Positions 50,619 through 61,824 of a DNA stretch of 64,000 bases are shown in pieces. The notes beneath the pieces were generated by a model, which saw nothing but the letters and a program-made list of their open reading frames with translations, had not been told where the DNA came from and did no database searches. Numbering within the stretch: position 1 is the first letter of the stretch; each line of letters begins with the position of its first letter. The DNA is from UBA1672 sp051967755. Its GTDB lineage: Bacteria; Pseudomonadota; Alphaproteobacteria; Micavibrionales; Micavibrionaceae. The position numbers were made by a program, and so were the translations under genes. Where the stretch lies: assembly GCA_051967755.1 (NCBI GenBank), contig JBQDYD010000008.1:1-64000 (forward strand), in the 5' to 3' direction.

Positions 50619-53600
50619 ATGAATAATTTAAATCGCTCAGGAATAAGACGATCAGGCGATGATTATCAAGATCTCTTTGCTCTTGATATCATTATAGACT
50701 GGCTTGAACACCCAGACCGCTATCAGTGGATAAGGCTGGAAGCGAGTGATTTTGCCGGATCACTGGATGATGTGACTGCTCTCAGGTCAGACGGCGCTTT
50801 TATTGCCAGACAAATCAAATGGACATCTGATACAGACAGTCACCAAGTTTCGTGGGATTGGATATTAAACAAAGATCCTGATAAACCTCGGCAAAAGAGC
50901 CTGTTAGAAAAATGGTCTGGATCGTTTTTTGCTCTCTGTCAGAATCATGAGTGCCACGAGGCTGCACTTTACACAAATCGACAGTTGGAAGAAAGTTTCA
51001 TGCGATTGCTGGATGGTAATGGCTTGATGGATTTCGACAGCCTGGACAGCGACATAAAATCAAATATCATTGGCCAGATTGGCTCAGAAGACAATCTCAG
51101 AAAGTTTCTGGCGGCATTTCATTTTTATGCAGACAATCCAGATCACAATATTAAAAGAGAAGGTTTATTCAGGCGTTTTCAGAATTTAGGCGGGGATCAG
51201 CAAGGATTTAGTAATCTTTTGGACAATGTCCGAGAATGGGCGAAGCTTAAAGATATTCACATCACACTGGAAAATATCAGGCACGCTGCGCAATGGAGTG
51301 TTCTAGAAGATATCCATCAGGGTTTTCACATTCCTGAATCATATGTTCTGCCTGATGCTGATTTTCATCAAACTTTCAGGCAAAGGCTTCTCTCTGATAA
51401 AGAACCGCTGACTGTTTTAAATGGTGCGCCCGGGGTCGGGAAAAGCACCTATCTAAGCTATTTGAAAAAGGAGCTGGAAGACGAAAAAATTCCGGTTATT
51501 CGTCATCATTATTATTTGTCACAGGATGATACAACGGGTGACCGCTATTCATGGTCTGTTGTATCGCAATCTTTGATGAGCCAGATACAGCAGAACCATG
51601 AAGCAGTTTTGGGAAGGCTCAGGAATCAAAATCCTAGCCCCAAAAATATAAGGGAATGGCTGGAACAGTGCGGAGGAGAATATAAGAATGACAATAAACC
51701 TTTCATCGTCATTATAGACGGATTGGATCATGTCTACAGGGACCGGAGAACAGCCGATCCCCTCTTGGGAATTGTCGATAATCTGTTGCCTGTACCGGAT
51801 AATGTTGTTCTGATCCTTGGAACACGTGATGTCGATGATGCACACTTTCCGCGCAGATTATTGGAGACAGCTCCTAGGAACGAATGGATTGATCTTCCCT
51901 TTATGAATGAAAATGCTGTTCGACAATGGGTGGACTTCCATGCCATACAAATTGGCGTGCCTGAAGATGCGCAGCAAAGAGATTATCGGCTCAATACCAT
52001 ATCGGATGCACTATTCCAAAAATCCAATGGTTATCCTCTACATCTGACTTATACGCTACAGGCGCTCCTAGAGTCTGGAGAAGCAGTTAATGACACCAAT
52101 ATATCCGCTCTTCCAGGTTGTCCCAATAATGATATTAAACAATATTACGATACACTTATGGACTCGCTGGATGAAAGCGGGAGAGTAATGCTGCATATTC
52201 TATGCGCTTGTGGCTTCAAATGGCCGGATGGTGCTTTGTCCGAATGTTTAAGTGGAGATAAATACGGGACTGTTTCCAGCATCCGTGAAACGGAAGATAA
52301 AATACACCACCTTTTACGGCTCGACCGCATGGGGCTGTCTGTCTACCATGTCAGTCTTGAAGAGTATGTTTGTTCTTTGTCAGACCATGATGTAATCGTA
52401 AAGCAGGCTTACCCCCTTGTTATTACATGGCTCGAAAATAAAGCACCAGAATTGTGGCGCTGGTCTTATTTCTGGATCATTAAATATAAAAACGGTGAAG
52501 CAGAACCTCTTATTAATGGCCCAACAGAAGAATGGCTGGCGGATGCGTTTCTGAAAGGATATCCGCTTTATCAGATCCAGGATATTCTGGAGCGTGCCGC
52601 CTGGGCGGCGTTGGATAGGGATAATCTAGTCAGAACATTACATCTTGGCTTGATGGGCGATTACGCACGATCTGCCGATGATTATCAAACACAGGGGCTG
52701 CAAAGATTACTGTTCTGCCAGCTTCAGGAAAGCTGGTCTGATCCGGATTTAAAGACACGTCTTCTGTCAGAACCTTATGTGCTAAGCGATGAAGAGCTGG
52801 CGTTATGCGCCGAAACTTTCAGCCAGTTGGATCAGGTTGAAAATGTTCGTGTGTTTAAAGATTTTTTTGAAAGTGAGTTTTTTGCTCTGAGGCCGGCTGG
52901 GCCGCTTGGACGTGAACAGGATCGTTGGAATGATATTAACTATCTTGATATTATAGACTCATTAAAACTGGATGATGTCAGCAAGCTCTTAGATTGGGTA
53001 CGTCAATATGATGAAAACCTGAGGGATTATACAAATTATCTCCGACGGCTTGTTTCTTTAAATGTTGCTGGAACCCTTCAGAACCTTGCTAAATCTGATC
53101 TTAAACCCGAAGAAGCCTTGATTACGGCGCGTTCCCTAAACGATTTCGCTAATCGCCAGGTTTTGCAGATCAGTAATTGGGAATTATGTGATGAAATTAA
53201 GAAAACCCCATTAATACAGGCGCGATCTTTTATCGAAGGAGTAAGGAGCGGGTATTCATTTTTCACTAAATTAAATGCTGGGATTTTTGATCAAAGCCAT
53301 TATAAACTCTATGGCCCACAACCCGAACTAACGGGTTTTTATCACGCCGTTTTCTTTTCTTCTCTGGCGCTTCATTTGCACGCGGAAGGAGAGTACGAGG
53401 ATATATGGTTAAAGAATCTGGATATTCACAACTGGGTATTAGGTGCATGTGAGAATCTTGCTGATGTCGCTAAAGACGCTGCTGAAAAAATGAAGGAAGG
53501 AGATATTCCGGATGCAGCATGGCTCTATACACAATTTGAAGATATCCGAATACCGCATGATATCCATCATTCAATGGAAGGAAAATATTGCACCTATTTT

Positions 53601-56456
53601 CAATGGGCTTTGATTGACATCTCATACGATCTTCAGATGCTTTCAGGGAAAGCATCCATCCAAACTGACGATGTGCAAGCTATTATTCATTCCAAGCATT
53701 TCCGGAAGGAATTATGGTTGGACAACCTTATCGATTTGAGGGCTGGAGGCTTTTTCCACGAGGACGCTCTAAAATGGTTCTGTGAGCAGGAAGAACAGGA
53801 ATTGTTCCAGACCATCAAGCAATTTAATGAACGCTATGAAGATTTTATGCGGCTCGCACAGATTTGTACCTTGCATGGGCAAAGCGATCTTTCAAAAAAA
53901 TATGCAATGCTTGCCATTCAGGATGCACTGGCTGTTAATTTTCACAAAGATACTTTCTTGTTCGGATTATCTGACATTATCCTTGATTGTGCAAAGTCTG
54001 GAGTTGCGGAGACAAAAGGCTGGCTGGCAAAGCTGGGAGCCTTCATTGATCAGGTCACAGAATGCACAGACGGTGATGAAACAGATCATGTGCAGCTCGA
54101 TTTTGGTGAAGCGCTTCTGCACATACAACCGGAGAAGTTTCCCGCTTTTTATGAGCGTTATCTGGAGGAACATGAATGGTATCGGAGCGACAATCTTTTA
54201 TCTCGCTTTAAATCAGAGGTTAGCGCAGAAGATCCTCTCAATGCTGCCATCATAAAAACCTTTTTCAAAAGAAATGACAGGGAATATTCTTCCTATGACA
54301 ACGATAATGAAAAAGAAATAGAACCGCTGGATTTCTCAGCGTATCCGCCAGAACGGTTAGAAGATTTTTTAAATGAACTGGATCGGCAAAACCGTATTTT
54401 CAACAGAGATTTTTTCCAAGGCTGGTTTGATTACTGGGCGGCCCAGACAGGGCAAAAACCAAAAATGCTTCAGGCCATGAAGGAAATTGCAGAAAAAGAT
54501 ACATCTTTGCCATTTCGAACCGGTATTTTTAACAATCTCATGTTGAGGATTACTCTGGATGTTTCTGGAAAAACCGCTGCGTATGAAATTTTGCCGCATG
54601 CGCATATGGAAGACTTCGGATGGTCAATGCACGGAACACGAGAGGAAGCAGAGGCGCGATTTCAGCTGATTGCCAAGCACTGGCCTGAAAAGTGGTTGGA
54701 TTTTATTAAAGATACAGCGTTATCGCGCAAGGCTTATTCACGAGACGGCCACTCTCCGGTAATAGGTCTTTCCAGACTGGTTCAATATCTTCTGATTATG
54801 GGCAAGAAAGATGCTGTCATTGAAATTGGAAATATGCTGGTTGATTTCACATTAGAGCGTTCAAAAAATATGAGCTTTCCCGTTTCGCCTTGGGTCGCAG
54901 CTGCTGAAAATCGATACGGTTTTATACCACTGCTTTTTGATCGTCTGGATTGGCCAGACGTAAATACCAGAGAGGAAGCATGCCAGCAAATTATAAAATT
55001 GTTCCAAAACAGCCAGTATCACAGCCAAGTCAAAGAATATTATTGGCAGTGGCTTTCTACGCGCATTTTTGAATCACAATGTGTAACGGCTATTGTGCTT
55101 TTCTGTAAATGTTATCAGGAACAGGAAAATATTTTCAGTGACGAAGATTTGGACAGGCTGATTAAGTCTATTCCGGTACCGTCGATTTTATCGTGGATGC
55201 TGCTGAGCGAATTAAAGAAACAGCCGCTCAAGCCAGAGCCTGAATATTCTCGTCTGCATTCAGATGACACCCCGCGCGATTACAGAATTCCAGATTATTT
55301 TTTAAATTATAAAACAGCTTTATTACCGCCTATATATGACATGCGCATCGATGTTTTACAACGGAAAGGCGCTTTGGGGATACGGCGTCAGTGGGCTTAC
55401 GAGATTACCTGTTTATATGAACGGGAAGGCATCTTGGCTCGATATCCTTCAGCTCATTATTTTATTGATCGTGGCACACAAAAGCGCGTTTCTATTTTTG
55501 ACCTTCCACAATCTGAAATATTTAGATCTGGCTATTTAAGGGCTTTAGCCTGGGCTTTTGATAAAGGGCATATCGATAAAGCAGATATGATGCTCAATGC
55601 TATGGCGTTTTGTCCGGTTGAATTCTGCAGCTGGCAGGCAAAGCCTTCAGAAAAACCTGCTTTTTGGCCAGAAACCGAGGGTGCGAGTGAGAGTATTGAC
55701 CAAACCCCGGATCGTGTTTTTCAGGCGCTCGATAATATTCTTTCAACTGGCTCAGATGTTCAACAACTTGTTGGGTTTGCTTCCGGGCCAGTTTCGGTTC
55801 ATTTGGACAAACACGGAGACATCGAAAGTTTTTATGATCTGGAAATTTATGGATTGTTTCAAAAGAATGTAGAACGAGATGGAGAGATAAATCCGGAGGA
55901 GATTTTTGAGCAGCTTGAGGACGTTAAAAGCATTCATGCTAATCGATTAACATCAAATCTTGAGGGGGCGCTACCTCCTATTGATGTTAACGAAAAACTG
56001 GCAGTGTCAGGTGGCACAAGCTTCGCTCCTTCTGTATTAGCACTTCGTGCGGATCCAATAGCCCGCTGGCAAAATGAACAGATGTACAGAGGCGTCAATA
56101 TAGCCGCTCCTTATCTTGCCGAGGAGCAGCCATTTTTAAGCGTTAACAATGGAAAATTACAGTCAAAATATGGAGAATTTGTTTTATCAGAAACGGGTTA
56201 TTGGGATTTTGATCAACTGGACTACTGGCCACAAAACTGTCCCGCACCGTTAGGTGTTTATACAATGGTTTCCAAAGAAAGAATTCAAAGTTTTTGTGAG
56301 ATGCAGCGCGTATCGTTTTGCTGGTTAGCGCGGCTTTCTTGTTCTCATAAACGGGGGCGCGGTGATGATTACGATGAATATGATTTCTACAAGTTTTTTG
56401 GTCTGAGCCAGATTATTCAGTCTGATCTATTATCAACCGGTAATAAAGTAATGTGA
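50619..56456 (+). CDS. Giant defence-type STAND NTPase with N-terminal nuclease
   Basis: A 1945-residue protein. The N-terminal domain (about 1-110) fits a PD-(D/E)XK/Cap4 (DUF4297-like) nuclease: RSGDDYQDLFALDI, then Glu41, Asp51 in SLDDV and QIK at 65-67. The NTPase has Walker A GAPGVGKS (269-276), Walker B FIVIIDGLDHV (362-372, Asp367) and a sensor strand LILGTRDVDD (398-407). The remaining 1400 or so residues are helical-repeat-like, without clear motifs. Nuclease-STAND-repeat architecture is that of Avs/AVAST-type phage sensors, where the repeat part binds a phage protein. It is longer than the Avs proteins I know. ATG 50619 has a weak ribosome-binding site. No partner gene lies upstream. 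Confidence 0.8.
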   Translation: MNNLNRSGIRRSGDDYQDLFALDIIIDWLEHPDRYQWIRLEASDFAGSLDDVTALRSDGAFIARQIKWTSDTDSHQVSWDWILNKDPDKPRQKSLLEKWSGSFFALCQNHECHEAALYTNRQLEESFMRLLDGNGLMDFDSLDSDIKSNIIGQIGSEDNLRKFLAAFHFYADNPDHNIKREGLFRRFQNLGGDQQGFSNLLDNVREWAKLKDIHITLENIRHAAQWSVLEDIHQGFHIPESYVLPDADFHQTFRQRLLSDKEPLTVLNGAPGVGKSTYLSYLKKELEDEKIPVIRHHYYLSQDDTTGDRYSWSVVSQSLMSQIQQNHEAVLGRLRNQNPSPKNIREWLEQCGGEYKNDNKPFIVIIDGLDHVYRDRRTADPLLGIVDNLLPVPDNVVLILGTRDVDDAHFPRRLLETAPRNEWIDLPFMNENAVRQWVDFHAIQIGVPEDAQQRDYRLNTISDALFQKSNGYPLHLTYTLQALLESGEAVNDTNISALPGCPNNDIKQYYDTLMDSLDESGRVMLHILCACGFKWPDGALSECLSGDKYGTVSSIRETEDKIHHLLRLDRMGLSVYHVSLEEYVCSLSDHDVIVKQAYPLVITWLENKAPELWRWSYFWIIKYKNGEAEPLINGPTEEWLADAFLKGYPLYQIQDILERAAWAALDRDNLVRTLHLGLMGDYARSADDYQTQGLQRLLFCQLQESWSDPDLKTRLLSEPYVLSDEELALCAETFSQLDQVENVRVFKDFFESEFFALRPAGPLGREQDRWNDINYLDIIDSLKLDDVSKLLDWVRQYDENLRDYTNYLRRLVSLNVAGTLQNLAKSDLKPEEALITARSLNDFANRQVLQISNWELCDEIKKTPLIQARSFIEGVRSGYSFFTKLNAGIFDQSHYKLYGPQPELTGFYHAVFFSSLALHLHAEGEYEDIWLKNLDIHNWVLGACENLADVAKDAAEKMKEGDIPDAAWLYTQFEDIRIPHDIHHSMEGKYCTYFQWALIDISYDLQMLSGKASIQTDDVQAIIHSKHFRKELWLDNLIDLRAGGFFHEDALKWFCEQEEQELFQTIKQFNERYEDFMRLAQICTLHGQSDLSKKYAMLAIQDALAVNFHKDTFLFGLSDIILDCAKSGVAETKGWLAKLGAFIDQVTECTDGDETDHVQLDFGEALLHIQPEKFPAFYERYLEEHEWYRSDNLLSRFKSEVSAEDPLNAAIIKTFFKRNDREYSSYDNDNEKEIEPLDFSAYPPERLEDFLNELDRQNRIFNRDFFQGWFDYWAAQTGQKPKMLQAMKEIAEKDTSLPFRTGIFNNLMLRITLDVSGKTAAYEILPHAHMEDFGWSMHGTREEAEARFQLIAKHWPEKWLDFIKDTALSRKAYSRDGHSPVIGLSRLVQYLLIMGKKDAVIEIGNMLVDFTLERSKNMSFPVSPWVAAAENRYGFIPLLFDRLDWPDVNTREEACQQIIKLFQNSQYHSQVKEYYWQWLSTRIFESQCVTAIVLFCKCYQEQENIFSDEDLDRLIKSIPVPSILSWMLLSELKKQPLKPEPEYSRLHSDDTPRDYRIPDYFLNYKTALLPPIYDMRIDVLQRKGALGIRRQWAYEITCLYEREGILARYPSAHYFIDRGTQKRVSIFDLPQSEIFRSGYLRALAWAFDKGHIDKADMMLNAMAFCPVEFCSWQAKPSEKPAFWPETEGASESIDQTPDRVFQALDNILSTGSDVQQLVGFASGPVSVHLDKHGDIESFYDLEIYGLFQKNVERDGEINPEEIFEQLEDVKSIHANRLTSNLEGALPPIDVNEKLAVSGGTSFAPSVLALRADPIARWQNEQMYRGVNIAAPYLAEEQPFLSVNNGKLQSKYGEFVLSETGYWDFDQLDYWPQNCPAPLGVYTMVSKERIQSFCEMQRVSFCWLARLSCSHKRGRGDDYDEYDFYKFFGLSQIIQSDLLSTGNKVM

Positions 56457-56503
56457 AAACCCTCATCATGAATTTGCTGATAACGAGGTTGCATCTTTTG
56501 AGC

Positions 56504-56538
56504 GGTACAAATTGTAAATTGAATTGCCAATTTGTACC
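56504..56538. terminator. Hairpin between the convergent giant gene and fic
   Basis: Perfect 11-bp inverted repeat GGTACAAATTG (56504-56514) and CAATTTGTACC (56528-56538), 13-base loop, in the 98-base gap between the two convergent genes. No long T-run follows, so a terminator is likely but unproved; it could also be an operator. Confidence 0.55.
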
Positions 56539-56554
56539 AGATCGTTCTTATTGC

Positions 56555-58042
56555 TTACTCTTTAAAAAGTTTTAGCCGCACGCCTTGCTCATCGGCTTCT
56601 GCCGGATCCATAAAGGCGTTGGTTGTTGTGAGCTGTGCTCTGGCTTCTTCGAAATCATTCCAATCGATGCTTTGCGTGTATTTCTGGGCAAAATCCAGCG
56701 TGCGGATGAGCGGATCAGCCAGACCGCTATGTGTCAGTGCTTTCAACGAGGAAAGATAATTGCTGCGGTAAATCGTTGGGATGATAATTTTCTGCTCACC
56801 GCCCGCGACCAGTTCTGCGTTCATCATGATGCGCGCGGCGCGGCCATTACCATCTGTAAAGGGATGAACTTCGCTGATTAGAAACATCATAAAAACAGCG
56901 CGGTGTAGTGGTCCCTGCAGCCCCTGATAAATTTCAAACCCCTTTTCCAGAGTTCCTTCTACAAGGTCCGGTATTACGAATTGCGTGGATCCGGCCTGAT
57001 TGTTTTTGATCTTAAAACTCCCCGGGTGTTTGTCGGGGCGCAGCTCCATAAAAACGCGGTGGCGGGATTTGAGAAGGTTGAACAGCTCTTCGGTATTACG
57101 CGGCAATTTTGACATTTCCTTTTGGTCGGAAACAATCCTGAAAGTGCCCAGAACGTCATGCGCATCTTCCGGCCGGTCGTTGGGGATGCGCCCGTTAAAA
57201 ACAATGTCCACGGCCTCCTCGATTTCAAACTCGGTGCCTTCGATGAAGTTGGAGAAGTAAGCCTCAAAAAATGCCAGATTGCTTTGTGCTTGCGCGTTCA
57301 TTTTTTTAGTCGGGCGCTGGCTGGGCGCAGTTGCTTTGAGCGTATCAAATAGTTTGAGGAATATATCCAGACGCGCCGGGTCATAAGGCGCCCCTTTTTT
57401 GCGTGCCTGTCCGATATCGCTTTTCATCTCGGCATCTCTGGTGCCAAGCAAGGATCCGATCAGCTCATCCAGTTTTTTAAACTCTTTTTCCAGATCCAGA
57501 CGCGGTGCAATCTGCCGCGCATCATCACGGATTTTATTAATGGTGCTTTCGCCCCCTTGCCGGAGCAAGCGGTCCAGCCGCTCTTCAATGTCCTGCCGCG
57601 ATAGGGTTCGGGGGATGCTGTCTCCCCGCGCGCGTGAAATACGCATGTTTTCCAGATAGGCGCGCGCCGTGGAGGATAAACGCACGCCGCCTAAAAACTG
57701 CCGGTCATCATCCAGAGGTGCCGGTCCGGGACGGGGTTTAAAAATAATGCCCGGCAATACCGTATCCCTTTTTTTCGAAGAAATGATAAATACACTGCCA
57801 TCTGCGGCAGGCTGATTTTCTATGGCCGTGCGGTCGGCGATAAGTGCATCCGGATAGTAATCTTTGAGCAGAAAATACCAGTTTCTTCTGACGATTTCTT
57901 CTGGTGGTGCATTCATATTTTTAGTGTAAAGGCGTGAGCCCAGCTTGCGGAGTTTTCCGGCGCGCGTATACTTGCTGACGAGATCTGTAATCTCGGTATT
58001 TGACACAAACACTTCCGGTAAGTCTTCATATAAAGTGGGCAT
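56555..58042 (-). CDS. Fic-domain AMPylase with N-terminal AbiEi-like domain
   Basis: A 495-residue protein. The Fic core motif HPFTDGNGR is at 393-401 with the catalytic His393, and a flap region precedes it. SNFIEG at 264-269 matches the (S/T)xxxE(G/N) inhibitory motif placed before the Fic domain, as in class II Fic proteins. The N-terminal region (about 1-95) contains a short winged-helix-like section (DLVSKYTRAGKLRKLGSRLY) resembling AbiEi antitoxin domains. This suggests a self-controlled toxin or effector; it would add AMP or another group to target proteins. It sits convergent with the giant defence gene at the right end of the island. Confidence 0.83.
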   Translation of the reverse strand: MPTLYEDLPEVFVSNTEITDLVSKYTRAGKLRKLGSRLYTKNMNAPPEEIVRRNWYFLLKDYYPDALIADRTAIENQPAADGSVFIISSKKRDTVLPGIIFKPRPGPAPLDDDRQFLGGVRLSSTARAYLENMRISRARGDSIPRTLSRQDIEERLDRLLRQGGESTINKIRDDARQIAPRLDLEKEFKKLDELIGSLLGTRDAEMKSDIGQARKKGAPYDPARLDIFLKLFDTLKATAPSQRPTKKMNAQAQSNLAFFEAYFSNFIEGTEFEIEEAVDIVFNGRIPNDRPEDAHDVLGTFRIVSDQKEMSKLPRNTEELFNLLKSRHRVFMELRPDKHPGSFKIKNNQAGSTQFVIPDLVEGTLEKGFEIYQGLQGPLHRAVFMMFLISEVHPFTDGNGRAARIMMNAELVAGGEQKIIIPTIYRSNYLSSLKALTHSGLADPLIRTLDFAQKYTQSIDWNDFEEARAQLTTTNAFMDPAEADEQGVRLKLFKE

Positions 58043-58135
58043 TAAAAACTCCTTACCTCTCCATTTTATATGTTTTTTGGGGTTTATAAAGTTAAAAATT
58101 CTATTTTTCGGGAATTAATATTGAGGGTGATCTAC

Positions 58136-58181
58136 TGTCCCAAGGGACACTGGCGGGACAGTTGGAAACAAAAAGGGACAA
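58136..58181. repeat. Right arm-type repeat block (GGGACA sites)
   Basis: TGTCCC at 58136-58141, GGGACAC at 58144-58150, GGGACAG at 58155-58161, GGGACAA at 58175-58181. Bases 58139-58172 match 119-152 with 3 mismatches. Placed about 100 bases inside the right att copy, it would be the second arm region for the integrase. The rest of 58043-58278 holds no gene that I can support. Confidence 0.7.
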
Positions 58182-58278
58182 TAAACCACGAATTACGGCA
58201 AAAGCGTTTTTCCGCTAGCCATTTGATTTGTTTGTTGTATTCTGTTTTTTTGTGTTGCGGTTAATTGTCAGAATCCCC

Positions 58279-60067
<1,789 letters not shown>

Positions 60068-60071
60068 GGCG

Positions 60072-60248
60072 CTACAACTCCTTTTCCGGCTGATTATTTT
60101 TTTGGATAAATTCATTATAATCTTTTTCCGCAGAGACGCGAGCAAGAAACTTTACCATTTCAATTATTCTTGGATCATGACTCTTTGACGCACCATTTTT
60201 ACTTGGCGGCCAAGTATTTTTTGTGTCGAATGTGTCATCGTAAGTCAA
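60072..60248 (-). CDS. 58-residue hypothetical protein before the recombinase
   Basis: It starts at TTG 60248 with AAAGGAG 6 bases upstream and ends in TAG 4 bases before the recombinase ATG. The product reads TYDDTFDTKNTWPPSKNG then HDPRIIEMVKFLARVSAEKD. It has a Trp-Pro-Pro and a short helix; charged tail. The compact spacing shows an operon with the recombinase. No family recognised; perhaps a regulator or recombination directionality factor, by position only. Confidence 0.6.
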   Translation of the reverse strand: MTYDDTFDTKNTWPPSKNGASKSHDPRIIEMVKFLARVSAEKDYNEFIQKNNQPEKEL

Positions 60249-60383
60249 AGGCTTCTCCTTTCTCCATAAGAAAAGAATAGCGCAGCAATTAAGGTTTTTC
60301 GGGCGTTTGAGGGGATATAATCTTTTGATTGGATAAAATTAAAGCGTTGCGGGTGATCACAACGCTTTAAGAAGATGGTATTT

Positions 60384-60794
60384 TTAACATGTGTGGCCTA
60401 TAGCTCTGAATGGTTTTGGATTTATTATTTTTGCTGCAGCATCCAGCATTTCTAATCGCGGCACAGTCTTTGTAAAATGTGCAGGATTATCGCCTGTTTT
60501 ATCAGGCTGCATATAACTTCCAAACCATCGTCGGGAGTCATCTTCGGTAAAGACATCATCAAACTCTGGGAGCTGATAAACTTCTTTTTCATGCGTTAAA
60601 AGTCGAACGCAGCATGCATCCCGAAATATATTGATAACTTCCTCTGCGAGTTCACGGCGTGATAGGCGTAGATCAACAAATGTATGCCAGATCAAAACAT
60701 AGTAGCCGTGTGCCAATAAGCATTCTGGAGGTGCAATAATAATCGTAAGAGTGGTTTTGCAACCAAAGTGGCAATAATAGTCAGTGTGTCTCAT
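60384..60794 (-). CDS. Hypothetical protein
   Basis: A 136-residue protein. I start at ATG 60794 because AAAGGAG lies 6 bases upstream; ATG 60863 lacks such a site. It has HTDYYCHFGCKTTLTIII at the N terminus, a helical middle and an unremarkable C terminus (LDAAAKIINPKPFRAIGHTC). Nothing in it matches a family I know. Divergent from the following + gene. Confidence 0.6.
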   Translation of the reverse strand: MRHTDYYCHFGCKTTLTIIIAPPECLLAHGYYVLIWHTFVDLRLSRRELAEEVINIFRDACCVRLLTHEKEVYQLPEFDDVFTEDDSRRWFGSYMQPDKTGDNPAHFTKTVPRLEMLDAAAKIINPKPFRAIGHTC

Positions 60795-60971
60795 AAGGCT
60801 CTCCTTTGTAAGTTGGAGAGCTGCGCAGCTCTGGGTTTTAGTCAGTTGTGTCCACAGTTTCATAATAACTCTTAAAATTGTTTTTAGGTGTTTTGGTTCA
60901 ACTTGATTTGTTCTAAGATTGTTTCGTCACAAGGAAACTTGTTGGAAACGCTTTACGGAAATATAAGGGTA

Positions 60972-61805
60972 ATGATCGGCAATCATAAAAAGATCGCTAT
61001 TTTGAGAAAGGCTGCAGATATCTGCAAAAGCAAAACGCATCCGAAATTTACTCAGGCCGAAATTATTAGAAACGCACATAAGGCCGGACATCCCGATAAT
61101 CAAACGACCAAAGGCACTCTTTCAAAATATCTCGCTCAGCCTGAAACCTCTTATGAGAATGTTCCGCTGGTTTTCTATGATGTGATTTTGGATATGTTCA
61201 AAGAACAAGATATTGAATTTTCCTTTTCGAATGAGGGCCAACAATTAAGCGCGGCTGATCTCCCGCATGTCTTAAGCCTTTTTATGGATGTATCAGAACG
61301 TGATCAAAAACTGGCACGTCAGAGCTTGCCCGGCGATTACTGGGGTTATATGCCCTCTATTGAAAAGCCCGGATGCATCGTGAAATTTGTTCTCAGAATT
61401 AAAGAAAACAGAGAGGGCGTAATTACTGCAGAAGAGCTGTTTTATTATCCGAAGGACGGCTTTTCAGATATTGTAAAACAACGCAGTCAAGGTTATGTGC
61501 TTAGTAAAAACGGTCACAACTTCATTATTCTGGATGATCCGTCTTCATATTTGCCAAAAGTCTATGTCATGAGAATGGAGTTATCACCAAGCCAAAGATG
61601 CTTAGGCTTTGATGGTGGCACAATCATTGTTAGCTCAAACCATCAGGGTATTGGCACTGTACAAAGAAAAATTAGATGCACGCGCTCAAAAGATGGCATT
61701 CCAAATAACAAGAAAGTTTTGATTGAAGAGCATGGTGTCGGAATCCATAGCCCTGATACAGATGATGCGGTTATTCGCCAATTATTTGAGAAATTGGTGG
61801 CATAA
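60972..61805 (+). CDS. Hypothetical protein, possible N-terminal HTH
   Basis: A 277-residue protein starting at ATG 60972 (MIGNHKKIAILRKAADICKS) with TAAGGG upstream, in preference to 60888. The first 90 residues are Lys-rich and helical (FTQAEIIRNAHKAGHPDNQ, TTKGTLSKYLAQP), like a DNA-binding helix-turn-helix. The rest is a beta-rich domain (GYWGYMP-like segments, DGGTIIVSSNHQGIGTV) of unknown type. Could be a regulator or effector of the second element. Function not assigned. Confidence 0.6.
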   Translation: MIGNHKKIAILRKAADICKSKTHPKFTQAEIIRNAHKAGHPDNQTTKGTLSKYLAQPETSYENVPLVFYDVILDMFKEQDIEFSFSNEGQQLSAADLPHVLSLFMDVSERDQKLARQSLPGDYWGYMPSIEKPGCIVKFVLRIKENREGVITAEELFYYPKDGFSDIVKQRSQGYVLSKNGHNFIILDDPSSYLPKVYVMRMELSPSQRCLGFDGGTIIVSSNHQGIGTVQRKIRCTRSKDGIPNNKKVLIEEHGVGIHSPDTDDAVIRQLFEKLVA

Positions 61806-61824
61806 AACAATATAGGAATAACAT

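Larger units (their letters stand above)
53..58278. mobile_element. Genomic island in tRNA-fMet carrying an anaerobic nitrate-respiration cargo
   Basis: The boundaries are inferred from the 45-bp direct repeat of the tRNA 3' end (8-52 and 58279-58323) and from the near-identical GGGACA-repeat blocks just inside both ends. A tyrosine recombinase sits next to the left att site, the usual place. The core genes (integrase, AlpA-like proteins, primase-helicase) resemble the backbone of P4-like satellites or integrative plasmids. I see no conjugation or capsid genes inside these limits, so movement would need a helper or be limited to excision and integration. Cargo is respiration, cofactor synthesis, copper efflux, taxis and a defence-like pair. 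Confidence 0.8.

Noticed and set aside
58139..58172. The right repeat block as the end of a third, older tandem element
   Set aside because: No further tRNA tail is found before it in 58043-58138; an arm-site explanation is simpler.
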